DNA of 8,593 nt from the NCBI GenBank assembly GCA_010027295.1, contig RGVM01000083.1, positions 1-8,593 on the forward strand, given 5' to 3'. Shown here in pieces: positions 1 through 6,388 of this stretch (the stretch's first letter is position 1; the number at the start of each line of letters is the position of its first letter). This stretch comes from Chitinophagia bacterium (GTDB lineage Bacteria; Bacteroidota; Bacteroidia; Chitinophagales; Chitinophagaceae). The position numbers and the translations under genes were made by a program. The notes below the pieces were generated by a model, which searched no databases, was not told where the DNA came from, and worked only from the letters and a program-made list of their open reading frames with translations.

Positions 1-1793
1 GGTTTGTCGAAGTTGGCCGGGTAATAGTTGCCGCCGTTGACCACTTCGCCGGCGATGGGGTCGTCGACCTTGAGGAAGGTGCGCAGCCAGGTATAGCTGA
101 GCCAGCCGTTGAGTTTTCCCTGCGGTTTCTTGATGAGCGCCTCGATGCCGTAGGCCTTGCCCTTCGTGTTGAGGACATCCCTTTCGATGGCCTCGTTCAG
201 GATGAGTTTTGCGCCGCTATTGTAGTCGAGGTAGTTCCGGGTCGTCTTGTAGTATCCTTCCAGGGAGAGTTCCATCCCCTTATCCCCGGGTTGGGTGTAG
301 ATGCCCAGGGAAACCTGCTGTCCGATTTGCGGGCGGATGTAGGGGTCGCTGAGTTTCCAGATATCGGTGGGGGAGATGGCCGTGGTATTAGTGATCATGT
401 GGATATACTGGCGCAGGGTGTTGAAGCTCAGTTTGAGCGAGGTCCGGGTATCCAGCAGGTATCGCGTCGAGACGCGCAGCTCGGGTCCCTGATAGGTTTG
501 GACCTGCTGGTTGGCAGGGTAGGTGACCGAGTCGATGACGGAGCGGTCTGACCGGGGTTGGCCGTCGGCATAGCGGTAGAACTTCCCGGGTCCGTTGAGT
601 CGGTAATGGGTGTAGCGAAATCCGGCTTGGAGGGAGAGCTTGTTGGAGGCCCTGTACTGGTCGCCGAAGTAGGCGGAGGATTCACCGGCCTGTTCCGCCT
701 CGACGGTCTTGGGTGTCACGAGTGACTGGGCGCTGCGGGGTATCATGCTGCCCGGCTCGATGCGGTAGGCGATGTGCTGAAGGCCGAAGGACATGTCGTG
801 CCGGTTGTCGGGAGCATATCGGAAGTCGGCCTTGGTGTTGAACTGCCGGATTCCGAAGTTCAGGTCGAAGGCATCCTTGGGGTTGTTGCTGCCCTTCACG
901 GAGTAGTCGTACTGGTCGAGGCCGGAGGAAAGGACGAGATAGAGCTTGTCGGTGAAGTCATGGCGCCATTTGAGGCGCAGGTTGCGGTTGCGGTAGGTGT
1001 AGGTGGAGTCGGAGTTGAGGCGGAAGTCATCGTGGCTGAGGTAGGCGGATGCGTACAGCCGGTCGCGTGCGGAGATTTCATGCCCTAGGTGGAGGATGAC
1101 ATCCCCGAAGTTCACGCGGCTCTTCCGAAGGGATGCGTCGGACAGGTATTTGAGGAACCAGTTGGAGTAGGTGGTTCTTCCCCCTGTGATGAAAGTGGTC
1201 TTTTTGTTCTTTCCGAGGGGGCCTTCGGCCGTGAACTTACCCGTGAGCGGTCCGATGCCGGCTGTTCCGGTGATCTTCTTGTTGTTCCCGTCTCGGGTGG
1301 TGACGTCCATAATCGAGGAAAGGCGACCTCCGTATTTCTCGGGGATGGCGCTCTTGTAGAGTTCGAGTCCGCGCACAACTTCGGGATCGACGGCCGAGAA
1401 GAAGCCGAAGAGGTGTGTGGGGTTGAAGACGGTCATGTCGTTCAGGAGAAGGAGGTTCTGGTCGGCGGCTCCACCGCGGACGTTGTAGCCGACGGTTCCT
1501 TCCCCGACGGAGGTGACGCCCGGCAGGGTGAGGAGGGAGCGGAGGATATCGGTTTCGCCGAGCACGGCGGGTATCTGTCGGATGGAGCGGATGCTGAGTT
1601 TCTCGACACCCATCTGCATGCCCCGGACGTTGGATTCCTTCCGGGCGATGACGACGGCCGCCTTGAGGCTGCGGACTTCCTCCTGCATGCCGACGTCGAT
1701 GCGGCCGTTGCCGAGCACGTTTATCTGGATGCCCGCCTCCTTCATGCCCACGCTGCTGACCTTCAGGACATGCCTTCCCTTGGGTACGGTCAT
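1..1793 (-). CDS. TonB-dependent receptor, plug and barrel portion (3' part of a frameshifted gene, runs off the window)
   Basis: This is the larger part of an outer-membrane TonB-dependent receptor, which would import a ligand using TonB energy. I translated the frame by hand from the ATG at 1793 to base 1 and found no stop. It begins with the end of a carboxypeptidase-regulatory-like domain (TVPKGRHVLKVSSVGMKE). The plug follows, with IPAVLGETDILRSLLTLPGV, VGYNVRGGAADQNLLLLND, THLFGFFSAVDPEVV and YKSAIPEKYGGRLSSIMDV. After that come barrel strands with many aromatic residues, ending at NGGNYYPANFDK. The C-terminal strands lie outside the window. No signal peptide or STN domain is in this frame; both are encoded at 1790-2317 in another frame, so the gene is interrupted. 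The usual segment between the regulatory domain's strands (often a D-x-FGYYSL-like stretch) is missing at the join. The ligand cannot be told from the sequence; the Fur/MerC neighbourhood hints at a metal or metal complex. The ATG at 1793 is only the first Met of this frame, not a trusted start. Confidence 0.88.
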   Translation of the reverse strand, partial: MTVPKGRHVLKVSSVGMKEAGIQINVLGNGRIDVGMQEEVRSLKAAVVIARKESNVRGMQMGVEKLSIRSIRQIPAVLGETDILRSLLTLPGVTSVGEGTVGYNVRGGAADQNLLLLNDMTVFNPTHLFGFFSAVDPEVVRGLELYKSAIPEKYGGRLSSIMDVTTRDGNNKKITGTAGIGPLTGKFTAEGPLGKNKKTTFITGGRTTYSNWFLKYLSDASLRKSRVNFGDVILHLGHEISARDRLYASAYLSHDDFRLNSDSTYTYRNRNLRLKWRHDFTDKLYLVLSSGLDQYDYSVKGSNNPKDAFDLNFGIRQFNTKADFRYAPDNRHDMSFGLQHIAYRIEPGSMIPRSAQSLVTPKTVEAEQAGESSAYFGDQYRASNKLSLQAGFRYTHYRLNGPGKFYRYADGQPRSDRSVIDSVTYPANQQVQTYQGPELRVSTRYLLDTRTSLKLSFNTLRQYIHMITNTTAISPTDIWKLSDPYIRPQIGQQVSLGIYTQPGDKGMELSLEGYYKTTRNYLDYNSGAKLILNEAIERDVLNTKGKAYGIEALIKKPQGKLNGWLSYTWLRTFLKVDDPIAGEVVNGGNYYPANFDK

Positions 1794-2317
1794 CGGGTCG
1801 AGACGCCGCCGCTGCTCCCTTCCAGGGTGATGGAGGCCGAACCCACTGGCTCCCCATTGCCGGCGTCGCGCACATACCCTGTTATGATGGCATTGGCTCC
1901 CTGGCCTCCCCTGCTGCCGATGGTCTGTATCCGGTTGGCATAAGCGGCGATGAAGGCCTCGTTCTCCTGGCGTTCACTGAGGCCGGGAGTGCTTGACCGG
2001 GTCTTCGAAGTGTCGGCGAAGAAGCCCTCCGGGAGACGGGTGTCGACGGGGGCACCCCGGAAGATGAAGATGCGGCCGCTGCGGTCGCGCACATAGGAGA
2101 GGCCGGTCCCTTCGAGGGTATTCCGGAGCATGTCGTCGAGGGATCCCTGCAACTCGGGGATGCTAAGACCCCGTGATTGAGCGGGGTCGTAACGGATGCT
2201 CACCTGATGGCGCTTCTCCCAGACGTTGACGAGGCTGTCGAAGGAGGACATGTCCTGACCATGGGTGGCGGCGGACAGACCTGCCAGGAGGCATATGTTC
2301 AAAACCCGTCTCACCAT
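1790..2317 (-). CDS. TonB-dependent receptor, N-terminal portion (signal peptide, STN domain, start of regulatory domain); frameshifted
   Basis: These 175 codons encode the front end of the receptor that continues at 1-1793. Residues 1-20 (MVRRVLNICLLAGLSAATHG) are a signal peptide. Residues of about 39-88 (VSIRYDPAQ to GRIFIFRG) look like an STN domain, the small periplasmic domain found in secretins and in transducing TonB receptors. A low-complexity linker follows. From residue 144 (AIITGYVRDAGNGEPVGSASITLEG) a carboxypeptidase-regulatory-like domain begins. It is cut off after GGVSTR by a TGA at 1790-1792. The expected continuation of the domain (TVPKGRHVLKVSSVGM) appears at once in another frame, so this is a broken gene rather than a short protein. 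The ATG at 2317 overlaps the end of the upstream secreted-protein gene by 7 bases (ATGGTGA), which suggests translational coupling. STN-bearing receptors often signal to a FecR-type anti-sigma factor; none is in the window. A truncated STN protein could in principle be exported, but I have no evidence that it functions. Confidence 0.88.
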   Translation of the reverse strand: MVRRVLNICLLAGLSAATHGQDMSSFDSLVNVWEKRHQVSIRYDPAQSRGLSIPELQGSLDDMLRNTLEGTGLSYVRDRSGRIFIFRGAPVDTRLPEGFFADTSKTRSSTPGLSERQENEAFIAAYANRIQTIGSRGGQGANAIITGYVRDAGNGEPVGSASITLEGSSGGVSTR

Positions 2318-2955
2318 CCCATCTTTTCAACGGCCTGCACCACCCGCTGTGCTGCGCGTACCGGGTTCTTCCTGAACTTGTAGGGCTGTTCGCCATAGAT
2401 CCTGCGCAAGTCCTTCTTCCTGTCGGGCACGATGCCCATCAGGTCTGACAGGCTTTCGATGGGCACCTGTTTGCCGTCTTGTATCAGGAAGATGGATTTC
2501 CTGAGGGTGTAGACGGATGTTTGCCGGGTATCGTATGCCATTTTCTTCTGCCATTTGACCAGGAGTTGACGGCGGCCGTTGTGCAGTTCCTCGTAGAACT
2601 CTCCTTCGGGGCGTACGAGGCGGAGTTTGACGAACCGGTGCCCGTCGACCTCGAATCCGTCGAGCTTTTCGCGCACGAGGCGGAGTTTGAGCTGACCCTT
2701 CAGGTCACGGATGATGACGGCGTCGTCTTCACAGTCATAGAGCAGTTCGACGTTGCCGTACCGGTTGCCGTGGTAGATGACGGCCCCCAGGTTCCTTTCC
2801 ACCGGAAAGAAGGGGTTCCCGTTCTCCGGGGCGAACATCTTCACGAATTCGCTACCCGTCTGTAATAGGTCGTTCAGGGAAGTCGTATCCCCTGCCGGCC
2901 TTCCTGAGCCATCGAGGGTGGAGAAGAGGATTATCAGCAGCAGCAGGATACGCAT
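2311..2955 (-). CDS. Secreted protein of unknown function, coupled to the TonB receptor
   Basis: I do not recognise this family. From the ATG at 2955 the product has about 214 residues. It starts with a hydrophobic signal peptide (MRILLLLIILFSTLDGSG), so it should reach the periplasm or outer membrane. I preferred this start over the in-frame ATG at 2997 because the latter would place 14 polar residues before the signal peptide. The middle is rich in alternating hydrophobic and charged residues and is probably beta-rich (GAVIYHGNRYGNVELLYDCE, LRLVREKLDGFEVDGHRFVK). The C-terminal 70 residues are basic and probably helical (LRKSIFLIQDGKQVPI, DRKKDLRRIYGEQPYKFRK). I see no catalytic motif. Its stop overlaps the receptor ATG by 7 bases, so the two are almost certainly cotranscribed and may work together at the outer membrane. 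Calling it a receptor accessory protein is inference. The gene is probably real: it fits the spacing, has a signal peptide and forms a long clean frame. Confidence 0.8.
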   Translation of the reverse strand: MRILLLLIILFSTLDGSGRPAGDTTSLNDLLQTGSEFVKMFAPENGNPFFPVERNLGAVIYHGNRYGNVELLYDCEDDAVIIRDLKGQLKLRLVREKLDGFEVDGHRFVKLRLVRPEGEFYEELHNGRRQLLVKWQKKMAYDTRQTSVYTLRKSIFLIQDGKQVPIESLSDLMGIVPDRKKDLRRIYGEQPYKFRKNPVRAAQRVVQAVEKMGW

Positions 2956-2987
2956 GAATCCGTTTATCCGGAAATCGCATGAAAGTA

Positions 2988-3007
2988 CCGAATTCAACCT
3001 GATTCGG
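2988..3007. repeat. Small inverted repeat between merC-like gene and secreted-protein gene
   Basis: CCGAAT at 2988-2993 and ATTCGG at 3002-3007 form a perfect 6-bp inverted repeat with an 8-base spacer. It lies in the 82-base gap after the merC-like gene. There is no T-run on either side, so it is a poor intrinsic terminator. It could be a weak attenuator, an operator, or chance. Confidence 0.3.
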
Positions 3008-3037
3008 GAAGCCGTTCATGTAGTATATCGCTCCGGG

Positions 3038-3427
3038 TCAGTGCGTGCAGGAAGGGGAGTGGCCTTTGTCCGATCTCCGGCAGTAGCTGAGGTTGATGAG
3101 ATGGGCCGTCACGATGGCGAGGATGGCGGGGATGAGGAACAGGAGCTGACGGTCGTGCCAGACCTGTTTGAGGATGAGCAGAATGATGCCGATGCCGAAG
3201 ATGATGACGGGGGTGCGGGAGTGGTGGTGGCTGCGGAAGCCGTGTCGGAGGGAACGGTATCCGATGAGGGTAGCCAGGGCTATCATTGCTGCCTCGAAGG
3301 CGAGGTTGTTGATGATGTCCATGCCCAGGATGGTGAGGCTGCTCAGGAAGATGGGCAGCAGCGCGCAATGGATGGCGCAGGCGATGGAGGCGGCGATGCC
3401 GAGGGCGTCGTAGTTGATCCTGATCAT
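3038..3427 (-). CDS. MerC-like heavy-metal-associated inner-membrane protein
   Basis: This 129-residue protein resembles the MerC family, small four-helix inner-membrane proteins first described as mercuric ion transporters. Hydrophobic segments lie at about 8-32, 35-57, 73-89 and 94-114. The first helix carries the cysteine pair typical of the family (C17 and C21 in SIACAIHCALLP). A second cysteine pair sits in the C-terminal tail (C116 and C127), near His123 and His129. A His cluster (H62, H67-H69) lies in the loop between helices 2 and 3, which would suit metal binding. No merR, merA, merT or merP is nearby, so mercury resistance is not supported. In this context, next to a Fur-family gene and upstream of a TonB receptor, transport or sensing of another divalent metal is more likely (inference). 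It is the first gene of a minus-strand run and is transcribed divergently from the sco gene. Confidence 0.85.
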   Translation of the reverse strand: MIRINYDALGIAASIACAIHCALLPIFLSSLTILGMDIINNLAFEAAMIALATLIGYRSLRHGFRSHHHSRTPVIIFGIGIILLILKQVWHDRQLLFLIPAILAIVTAHLINLSYCRRSDKGHSPSCTH

Positions 3428-3436
3428 GGGGAGAGG

Positions 3437-3472
3437 TAAAGGTACGATATTGCAACAAAGTTGCAGAACAAA
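3437..3472 (-). promoter_or_regulatory. Possible promoter for the merC-like gene
   Basis: On the minus strand TACCTTTA (3444-3437) matches the Bacteroidota -7 consensus TAnnTTTG except at the last base. TTTG (3472-3469) could be the -33 element. The gap is 24 bases, slightly longer than the usual 17-23. The -7 box ends 9 bases before the ATG, so the leader would be very short. The palindrome at 3451-3465 lies between the two boxes, a position suited to repression. Confidence 0.4.
3451..3465. promoter_or_regulatory. Perfect 15-bp palindrome, candidate operator of the Fur-family regulator
   Basis: TGCAAC-AAA-GTTGCA is a perfect inverted repeat with 6-base arms and a 3-base centre. It lies in the divergent region between the merC-like gene and sco-fur. 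Its size and shape suit a dimeric winged-helix repressor of the Fur/Zur family, and a gene for one lies 700 bases away. It sits inside the likely merC promoter and about 38 bases upstream of the sco -7 box, so it should act mainly on merC and the genes after it. The link to this regulator is inference; the symmetry is seen directly. Confidence 0.6.
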
Positions 3473-3503
3473 GCATTCCCGGGTGTCATTCGCCGGGTGG
3501 TTG

Positions 3504-3511
3504 TAATTTTG
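3504..3511 (+). promoter_or_regulatory. Promoter -7 element for sco-fur
   Basis: TAATTTTG is an exact match to the Bacteroidota -7 consensus TAnnTTTG. It ends 17 bases before the sco ATG, giving a short leader. I see no convincing TTTG at the -33 position. Confidence 0.5.
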
Positions 3512-3528
3512 TATTCAAGAAAGATCGC

Positions 3529-4167
3529 ATGTCGAGGAAGGGTTGGCTGTATCTGGGTTTTTTCGTCCTGCTGTTGGCCGGGTTCTACGGTGGGCTGATG
3601 TTGGCGACGGATTTCGGCAAGGTGGAGTTACCGGTGCTGTCGAAAGTCCGACCGTTCCGGTTCGTGCGTCAGGACGGTGTGGAGGTGACCGAGCGGGATG
3701 TACGGGGACGCGTGTATGTGGCGGAGTATTTTTTCACCACCTGCAAGGGCATCTGTCCCAAGATGAACCGCAATATGAGAGCCGTGTACGAGGCTTTCGG
3801 CAGCCGCTCCGATTTTCTGATCCTGTCGCATACCGTCGATCCGGAGACCGATTCCGTGGCCCGGCTCAAGAATTATTCGGACTCGATGGGCGTGGATACC
3901 TCCCGTTGGTGGTTCCTGACGGGGGGGAAGGCGGACCTGTACCGGGCAGCCCGGGAGAGTTATCTGCTCGACAGTCAGGAGAACAGCAGCCGGAATATCT
4001 CGGAGCAGTTCATCCATACGCAGTTTTTCGCGCTGGTGGACGGTGACGGGCAGGTGAGGGGCATCTATGACGGATTGAAAAGGGAAGAGTTGGAGCAGTT
4101 GAAGAAGGATGCCGCATCCTTGCTGGGATCCTCTCCCCCTTCCCAGCAAACCGGGGGACTGCCATGA
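3529..4167 (+). CDS. Sco1/SenC family copper chaperone (thioredoxin fold)
   Basis: This 212-residue protein belongs to the Sco/SenC family, which delivers copper to the CuA site of cytochrome c oxidase or keeps its cysteines reduced. One N-terminal membrane segment (about residues 6-26) anchors it, with the thioredoxin-like domain in the periplasm. The copper-binding motif is complete: C72 and C76 in FFTTCKGICPKM, plus the distal histidine H163 in FIHTQFFALVD. The conserved stretch SHTVDPETDSV is at 100-110. Length is normal for the family. The last 12 residues (SSPPSQQTGGLP) are a polar tail. The gene overlaps the downstream Fur-family gene by four bases (ATGA), so both are probably translated together. 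No oxidase subunit gene lies in the window. Being coupled to a metal regulator suggests a role in copper homeostasis or a metal-controlled supply of the chaperone (inference). Confidence 0.92.
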   Translation: MSRKGWLYLGFFVLLLAGFYGGLMLATDFGKVELPVLSKVRPFRFVRQDGVEVTERDVRGRVYVAEYFFTTCKGICPKMNRNMRAVYEAFGSRSDFLILSHTVDPETDSVARLKNYSDSMGVDTSRWWFLTGGKADLYRAARESYLLDSQENSSRNISEQFIHTQFFALVDGDGQVRGIYDGLKREELEQLKKDAASLLGSSPPSQQTGGLP

Positions 4168-4583
4168 GTGCCGTCACCACCGAGGGGATCCTGCGCGGGA
4201 GTCGTCTGAGCGTGACGGCCAGCCGTCGGCGCATCCTGGACCTGTTCCTGGAGAAGGACATAGCCCTCTCGCACCAAGACATCGAAGCCGTCACTTCCGG
4301 CAGTTTCGACAGGGTGACCGTCTACCGGACCTTGCAGACCTTCCTCGAGAAGGGTCTCATCCATACCGTTCCGAGCAGCGACAACGTGGTCAGGTACGCC
4401 CTCTGCAAGGATGCCTGCGCGGAGGGGCATCATCACGACGACCATGTGCATTTCGTGTGTGACAGCTGTGGGGCGACCACCTGCATCGACGAGGTGAGCA
4501 TACCCCCGATACGTCTTCCGGGCGGATACCGTGTGCGTCAGATCGGCATGGTGGTCAACGGCACCTGCGGACGATGTGGTTGA
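4164..4583 (+). CDS. Fur-family metal-dependent transcriptional repressor
   Basis: This 139-residue protein is a Fur-superfamily regulator (Fur, Zur, PerR and relatives), a dimeric DNA-binding protein that senses a metal ion. The N-terminal half is the winged helix, with RLSVTASRRRILDLFLE at 14-30 and the recognition region FDRVTVYRTLQTFLEKGLIH at 48-67. The hinge and metal site contain the His-rich signature HHHDDHVHFVCDSCG (H89-H91, D92, D93, H94, H96). Structural zinc would be held by C99/C102 and C135/C138, both pairs intact. The full Cys4 site and family-typical length show an intact gene. Its metal cannot be assigned from sequence; Zur-like zinc sensing is plausible but not shown. It overlaps sco by ATGA. 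The palindrome at 3451-3465 upstream of the operon is the obvious candidate operator, so it may also regulate itself. Confidence 0.93.
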   Translation: MSAVTTEGILRGSRLSVTASRRRILDLFLEKDIALSHQDIEAVTSGSFDRVTVYRTLQTFLEKGLIHTVPSSDNVVRYALCKDACAEGHHHDDHVHFVCDSCGATTCIDEVSIPPIRLPGGYRVRQIGMVVNGTCGRCG

Positions 4584-4591
4584 GATGTTCC

Positions 4592-4605
4592 CGGGTTTGT
4601 ACCCG
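4592..4605. terminator. Weak hairpin between convergent genes
   Basis: CGGGT-TTGT-ACCCG forms a 5-bp stem with a 4-base loop just after the fur-family stop codon and 26 bases from the end of the peptidase gene. No T-run follows on either strand, so it is at best a weak terminator. The position between convergent genes is the main support. Confidence 0.3.
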
Positions 4606-4631
4606 TGCTATCCCCTTTCCAACCCCCGGCG

Positions 4632-6350
4632 TCAGAGGGATGCGAGTTCCTTTCTGACCATTTCCACGAGGTCTCGGATCGTCTCGGAGGAGAAGTCGAA
4701 CGACAGGCCGGCCTTTTTGTACAGTTCCGGCAGGGTGAGGGTACCGCCCAGGGCGAGTGCGTCGGTATAGTTTTTTAGGGCGGCAGCCGGGTTTTCGCGG
4801 TATTGTTTCCACATCCCGATGGCGGCGAGTTGTGCGATGCCGTATTCGATGTAGTAGAAAGGCACTTCAAAGAGATGGAGTTGGCGCTGCCAGGACAGTT
4901 GGCGGAAGGCTTCCAGTCCCTGATAGTCGATGGCGTTTGTGGAGAAGCTTCCGAGGATGTCCATCCAGGCCTGGGTCCTTTCATCGGGATTGTGCTCCGG
5001 ATGGAGGTATACCCAGTGTTGGAAGGCGTCGATGGTGGCGATCCAGGGGAAGATGGTGATGACGCGTTCGAGCTGGTGTCTTTTGGCGCGTTTCATATCT
5101 TCTTCGTTGTCGAAGAAGGGCTCCCAGTGGTCCATGCTGAAGAGTTCCATGGACATGGATGCCAGTTCGGCCATTTCGGTGGGGTAGTCCTTGAAGGCGC
5201 TGAGCTCCAGGGGATGTGCCAGGAAGGAGTGGATGGCGTGTCCGCCCTCGTGCACCATGGTGGTGACGTCGCCCATCTGGCCGGCCGCGTTCATGAAGAT
5301 GAAGGGGGCTCCGCTCTCCATGAGGGGCATGTTGTACCCGCCGGGCGCCTTGCCTTTGCGGCTGTCGAGGTCGAGGTGCCCCATCTGGTCCATGCGGGTG
5401 AGGCAGTCGGCGAAGAAGGGGTCTAGGCGTCGGAAGCAGTCGACCGTCTTGGCTAGCAGATCCTTTCCGTCGGTGAAGGGGCGGAGGGGTTGTGTGCCTT
5501 CCGGTTCGGCCTCCGTATCCCAGGGGCGGAGCGGGTCGAGTCCGAGTTTCTGTCCGTGGTGTGTGTAGATCTCGTTGACGAGGGGCAGGATGTGGATACG
5601 CACGGCCTCGTGGAATCGCTGGCAGTCGGCCGGCGTGTAGTCGAAGCGCCCCATCTCAGCGAACTTGTAGTCGCGGTAGTTGTCGAAGCCGGCGTTTTGT
5701 GCGATGCGGTGGCGAAGGGCGACGAGCTTGCTGAAGAGGTCGTGGAGTTCGGCGGCGTCTTGTGACCGGCGTTCGGCGATCTTTCTGTAGACGCTTTCAC
5801 GGACCTGCCTGTCGGGGTTTTCAAGGAAGCGCGAAGCCTGTTGGAGTGTGTATTCCTTGCCCTCGTGTTCGATGGTCATGCGGCCGGCGATGCTTCCGTA
5901 CTGTTGTTGGAGCACGCTCATCTCGGCCTGGAGGGGGATGTTCTGCTCGCGGAAGAGTTCGATGTTCTTCCGGACGGTCCGTAGGTAGGTGAAGTATCTT
6001 TTGTTGTCGAGGTCTTTGGTGAGGGGGCAGTCGACGAGTTTCCGGTTGAGGCGGTCTGCGTAGGGTTGGATGCGGGGTTGGATCTCGAGGTAGAAATAGT
6101 TGAAGGCCTCTTCCAGCGACTTGTCGGTGGTGTCGCAGGTCATGCGTACCTGGCGCCAGCAGGCGTCCTCGCTTACAATGGCTTCGAGTTCGCTGAGGTC
6201 GTGCAGCCAATGCTCTAGTGCGGCGGGCGACTCGATAGGGCGTTCTTCGAGTTCCTTGAACCAGGGTTCGAGGAGATGCCAGTCGGTGACGGTGAAGTCG
6301 GCCGGCAGGAATCGTCTTTCAATCTTTCGGATATCGGCTGTGTAGGGCAA
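4632..6350 (-). CDS. M3 family oligoendopeptidase (zinc metallopeptidase)
   Basis: This 572-residue protein is an oligoendopeptidase F-like member of peptidase family M3 (clan MA), a cytoplasmic zinc enzyme that cuts short peptides. The zinc and catalytic motif is HEGGH at 367-371 (TTMVHEGGHAIHSFLAH), with E368 as general base. The third zinc ligand is probably E395 in YPTEMAELASMSMELF, 24 residues after H371, as the family requires. Other conserved features are GGYNMPLMESGAPFIFMN at 337-354, and the Tyr/His-rich substrate region FYYIEYGIAQL at 498-508. Residues 1-200 are the helical N-terminal lid. There is no signal peptide, so it acts in the cytoplasm, probably in recycling peptides. Length is normal and the frame intact. 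It starts 38 bases after the DUF5606 gene and is likely cotranscribed with it. It faces the fur-family gene convergently. Confidence 0.95.
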   Translation of the reverse strand: MPYTADIRKIERRFLPADFTVTDWHLLEPWFKELEERPIESPAALEHWLHDLSELEAIVSEDACWRQVRMTCDTTDKSLEEAFNYFYLEIQPRIQPYADRLNRKLVDCPLTKDLDNKRYFTYLRTVRKNIELFREQNIPLQAEMSVLQQQYGSIAGRMTIEHEGKEYTLQQASRFLENPDRQVRESVYRKIAERRSQDAAELHDLFSKLVALRHRIAQNAGFDNYRDYKFAEMGRFDYTPADCQRFHEAVRIHILPLVNEIYTHHGQKLGLDPLRPWDTEAEPEGTQPLRPFTDGKDLLAKTVDCFRRLDPFFADCLTRMDQMGHLDLDSRKGKAPGGYNMPLMESGAPFIFMNAAGQMGDVTTMVHEGGHAIHSFLAHPLELSAFKDYPTEMAELASMSMELFSMDHWEPFFDNEEDMKRAKRHQLERVITIFPWIATIDAFQHWVYLHPEHNPDERTQAWMDILGSFSTNAIDYQGLEAFRQLSWQRQLHLFEVPFYYIEYGIAQLAAIGMWKQYRENPAAALKNYTDALALGGTLTLPELYKKAGLSFDFSSETIRDLVEMVRKELASL

Positions 6351-6388
6351 CGGGATCTGTTTACGGTGATGGATGGAGAGGGGGTGGC

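Noticed and set aside
1780..1810. Programmed ribosomal frameshifting in the receptor
   Set aside because: There is no slippery heptamer or clear downstream structure, and the domain segment expected at the join is missing, which points to a deletion.
1089..1943. Plus-strand open frame of 284 codons
   Set aside because: It lies antisense to the receptor frame, runs across the frameshift region, and its Gly/Val/Asp/Glu-rich product has no recognisable domain. It is a shadow of a GC-rich gene.
3038..3427. Mercury resistance operon
   Set aside because: Only a MerC-like gene is present; merR, merA, merT and merP are absent.
2777..3439. Plus-strand open frame of 220 codons
   Set aside because: It crosses from the antisense of the secreted protein into the antisense of the MerC-like gene and has an acidic low-complexity product.
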